Source: Bacteroidota bacterium (GTDB taxonomy: Bacteria; Bacteroidota; Bacteroidia; Bacteroidales; FEN-979). From it: a DNA stretch of 64,000 bases. The position numbers and the translations under genes were made by a program. The stretch covers positions 43,105 to 107,104 of the forward strand of contig JAPLDI010000021.1 in NCBI GenBank assembly GCA_026391795.1, in the 5' to 3' direction. Shown in pieces: positions 61,983-64,000 of the stretch (position 1 is its first letter; the number at the start of each line of letters is the position of its first letter). Below the pieces are notes generated by a model. It was not told the DNA's origin, ran no database searches, and was given only the letters and a program-made list of their open reading frames with translations.

Positions 61983-63833
61983 TTATTTCTCCTCCAGCAA
62001 TTGATTAAACTTATCGGTTAATTCGTTGATCATGAAAGGTAATCCCTGGACCTTATTAAACTGGTAATAATCGTTTTTGGGATGCCTCATTCTCAGGTAA
62101 TTTACAAATTGTCCGCTGTTGAGTTCGCAGACGAGTATCCGTTTAAACCCGGACAATATCTCCCCGGTGTTCTTCGGCAATGGCATGATGTAGTTGAAAT
62201 GTGAATGGCTGATCTTCTTCCCTTCGTCCTGCAGCTGTTTTACAGCCGAATGAACGGCGCCAAAGGTGCCTCCCCAGCTTACAACGAGCAGGTTCCCGGA
62301 AGGATCGCCGTCGACTTCCTGCAATGGAATGAAATCAGCAATCTTCTCCACTTTCTCATTCCTGAAATCCACCATTTTCTGGTGGTTGAGAGGATCCATG
62401 GAAACAGTTCCGATGATATCTTCTTTTTCCAGGCCACCGATCCTGTGACGAAGTCCCTCTGTTCCCGGGAGGGCCCACTGGCGTACCAGCGTTTCCGGGT
62501 TTCTCCGGTAGGGTTTGTAATCAGGGTCGTTGGCTTTGGCAATGGGAGGATTGATGGCCGGCATATCCGCCATTTTCGGGATCCTGAACAAAGCTGACCC
62601 GAACCCGAGGTACCCGTCGGTAAGAAGGATGCAGGGGGTCATGTGTTCCATGGAAAGCTTTGCAGCTTCGTAAGCAAAAAAGAAGCAGTTTTCAGAGGTG
62701 GAAGCAGCAATGACGATAACGGGACATTCTCCGTTTCTGCCAAACAAGGCCTGGTAAAGGTCTGACTGTTCTGATTTGGTAGGTAAACCGGTGGATGGCC
62801 CTCCGCGCTGAACATCCACGATCACGAGCGGGAGTTCGGTAATGACTGCCAGTCCGATGGCTTCACTTTTCAGGGAAAGGCCCGGACCGGATGTTGTAGT
62901 GCAGGCCAGCGAGCCTGTATAACTGGCACCGATGGAAGAACAGATGCCGGCAATCTCGTCTTCAGCCTGGAATACTTTTGCTCCGAGCGATTTGTGCTTG
63001 GAAAGCTCCATCAGGATCTCCGTTGCCGGGGTGATAGGGTAGGAGCCCAGGAACAGCGGGCGTCCCGACTTTTCAGAAGCGGCCAGCAACCCCCAGGCTG
63101 TGGCAATGTTCCCTGTAATGTTACGGTAACGGCCTTTCTGCATCTTGGCAGGAGATACCTGGATCACCGATTCAAGGGCTTCGATGGTCTCGGCATAATT
63201 GTATCCCGCCTGGAGAACGATCTTGTTGATCTCAACCAGTTCCGGTTTTTTCTTGAACCGCTTTTCAAAATAACGAAAAGAGGATTTCAGGTCCCGGTTG
63301 AAGATATAAAACAGCATGCCAAGGGCAAACATGTTCTTGCTGCGTTCGGCAGTCTTGTTGTCGATTCCTTTATCTTTCAGGCTCTCCTTGGTGAGGGTGG
63401 TCATCGGAGCCTTGATCATGTTGAACCCGTCAAGTGAATTGTCCGTGAGCGGACTCTGCTTGTACCCGGCTTTTTCTATCGCCTTCTCATCAAATGCATC
63501 GGTGTCGGTGAGGATCGTGGCACCTTTCTTTGCCCATTTGAGGTTTGACTTCAGGGAGGCAGGATTCATGGCGATAAGGACATCCACCATGTCGCCTGTC
63601 GTGAAGATCTTGGAACTTCCCATATGCATCTGGAACCCTGAAACTCCGGCGATGGTATTCTGCGGGGCACGGATCTCTGCAGGGAAATCCGGGAAGGTGG
63701 CCAGGTCGTTGCCTTCAAGCGCGGCAACCTCCGAAAACATGTCGCCGGTGAGCTGCATTCCGTCGCCGGAATCGCCGACGAACTTAACGACTACAGATTC
63801 CGTTTCAACAACATTTCTTTTTTTATTTGCCAT
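61983..63833 (-). CDS. korA: 2-oxoacid:ferredoxin oxidoreductase, fused gamma-alpha subunit (likely KorA)
   Basis: 616 residues. N-terminal gamma domain (~1-210): VVVKFVGDSGDGMQLTGDMFSEVAALEGNDLATFPDFPAEIRAP. The alpha domain begins near 225 with ITGNIATAWGLLAASEKSGRPLFLGSYPITPATEILMEL, followed by FQAEDEIAGICSSIGASYTGSLACTTTSGPGLSLKSEAIG, VDVQRGGPSTGLPTKSEQSDL and a C-terminal domain to residue 616. The gamma-alpha fusion is characteristic of two-subunit Kor/2-oxoglutarate synthases. No ferredoxin-like delta subunit gene adjoins. Its promoter box TAACTTTG is at 63856-63863, and a 7-bp array begins 75 bp upstream of the ATG. Confidence 0.92.
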   Translation of the reverse strand: MANKKRNVVETESVVVKFVGDSGDGMQLTGDMFSEVAALEGNDLATFPDFPAEIRAPQNTIAGVSGFQMHMGSSKIFTTGDMVDVLIAMNPASLKSNLKWAKKGATILTDTDAFDEKAIEKAGYKQSPLTDNSLDGFNMIKAPMTTLTKESLKDKGIDNKTAERSKNMFALGMLFYIFNRDLKSSFRYFEKRFKKKPELVEINKIVLQAGYNYAETIEALESVIQVSPAKMQKGRYRNITGNIATAWGLLAASEKSGRPLFLGSYPITPATEILMELSKHKSLGAKVFQAEDEIAGICSSIGASYTGSLACTTTSGPGLSLKSEAIGLAVITELPLVIVDVQRGGPSTGLPTKSEQSDLYQALFGRNGECPVIVIAASTSENCFFFAYEAAKLSMEHMTPCILLTDGYLGFGSALFRIPKMADMPAINPPIAKANDPDYKPYRRNPETLVRQWALPGTEGLRHRIGGLEKEDIIGTVSMDPLNHQKMVDFRNEKVEKIADFIPLQEVDGDPSGNLLVVSWGGTFGAVHSAVKQLQDEGKKISHSHFNYIMPLPKNTGEILSGFKRILVCELNSGQFVNYLRMRHPKNDYYQFNKVQGLPFMINELTDKFNQLLEEK

Positions 63834-63855
63834 AGTAGAAATTGATTTTAGCGGG

Positions 63856-63863
63856 CAAAGTTA
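63856..63863 (-). promoter_or_regulatory. -7 box (TAACTTTG) for korAB
   Basis: Exact TAnnTTTG match on the minus strand, 22 bp before the korA ATG. The heptamer array starts 44 bp further upstream, beyond the expected -33 position. Confidence 0.6.
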
Positions 63864-63907
63864 CCAATTTTGACGGGACGGTGAAACGGGAAAGGGTTTT
63901 TTTTAAT

Positions 63908-64000
63908 GGATGCTGGATGCTGGATGCTGGATGCTGGATGCTGGATGCTGGATGCTGGATGCTGGATGCTGGATGCTGGATGCTGGATGCTGGATGCTGG
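63908..64000. repeat. Perfect heptamer tandem array (GGATGCT)n, reaching the window edge
   Basis: Thirteen full and one partial copy of GGATGCT without a single mismatch, continuing past base 64000. The unit lacks a stop triplet on the plus strand. Perfect identity suggests recent expansion by slippage, or active turnover; the total length is unknown. Confidence 0.97.

Overview
The window is a stretch of Bacteroidota (Bacteroidetes) chromosome, probably from an uncultivated Bacteroidales-like lineage. Evidence: -7 promoter boxes of the Bacteroidetes form TAnnTTTG, almost no Shine-Dalgarno sequences, proteins with type IX secretion (T9SS) sorting domains, a FISUMP-domain protein, a DUF2723/GT117 membrane protein, and the conserved order CBS - nadK - DUF6089 - uppS - bamA - ompH - ompH. 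Most of the window is core housekeeping chromosome. I see no prophage, CRISPR array, insertion sequence or rRNA, and one tRNA.

Layout. 1-3.8 kb: partial lepA (cut by the window edge) and a large T9SS type-B surface protein, both on the minus strand. 4-8 kb: a RelA/SpoT enzyme, a Fur-family regulator lacking its zinc cysteines, and purA. 8-12.9 kb, minus strand: the rimP-nusA-infB operon, with a promoter and a hairpin in its leader. 13.2-15 kb: a FISUMP surface protein and an exported peroxiredoxin. 15.2-19.9 kb: a TetR regulator followed by a complete tripartite efflux pump (HlyD/EmrA, EmrB, TolC), with a palindrome at the tetR promoter that could be its operator. 20-25.5 kb: a three-domain FKBP, a PNGase F-like T9SS-secreted protein with a LamG insertion, and a methyltransferase. 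25.6-28 kb: methylmalonyl-CoA decarboxylase-like scpB and an overlapping pair (unknown helical protein + CHAD protein). 28.1-33.5 kb: tRNA-Gln, a GT117-like membrane protein, lgt and a MurG-like glycosyltransferase. 33.6-35 kb: dprA and a cupin. 35-44.8 kb: rsgA and an envelope-biogenesis cluster (CBS protein, BamA-superfamily barrel, nadK, DUF6089 protein, uppS, bamA, two OmpH/Skp chaperones), closed by a strong terminator. 44.9-55.5 kb, minus strand: gamma-carbonic anhydrase, nadB, the 2-oxoglutarate dehydrogenase genes odhB and sucA, a TfoX-domain protein, a DsbD-like reductase and tilS. 55.5-60.9 kb: accessory surface genes, including a 942-residue protein built from two kinds of tandem repeat. 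60.9-63.8 kb, minus strand: korBA, a ferredoxin-dependent 2-oxoacid oxidoreductase and a second likely route for 2-oxoglutarate oxidation.

The most unusual feature is intergenic. Many gene junctions carry degenerate tandem arrays of very short units (7, 8 or 9 bp), each with its own sequence but the same architecture. Several heptamer arrays run into the ends of neighbouring genes and supply their last codons and stop codons. Because 7 is not a multiple of 3, a heptamer array whose unit contains a stop triplet gives stops in all three frames. Some arrays also contain hairpins, including a 57-bp direct repeat with a 10-bp stem in front of nadB. This repeat family is the best candidate here for something undescribed.
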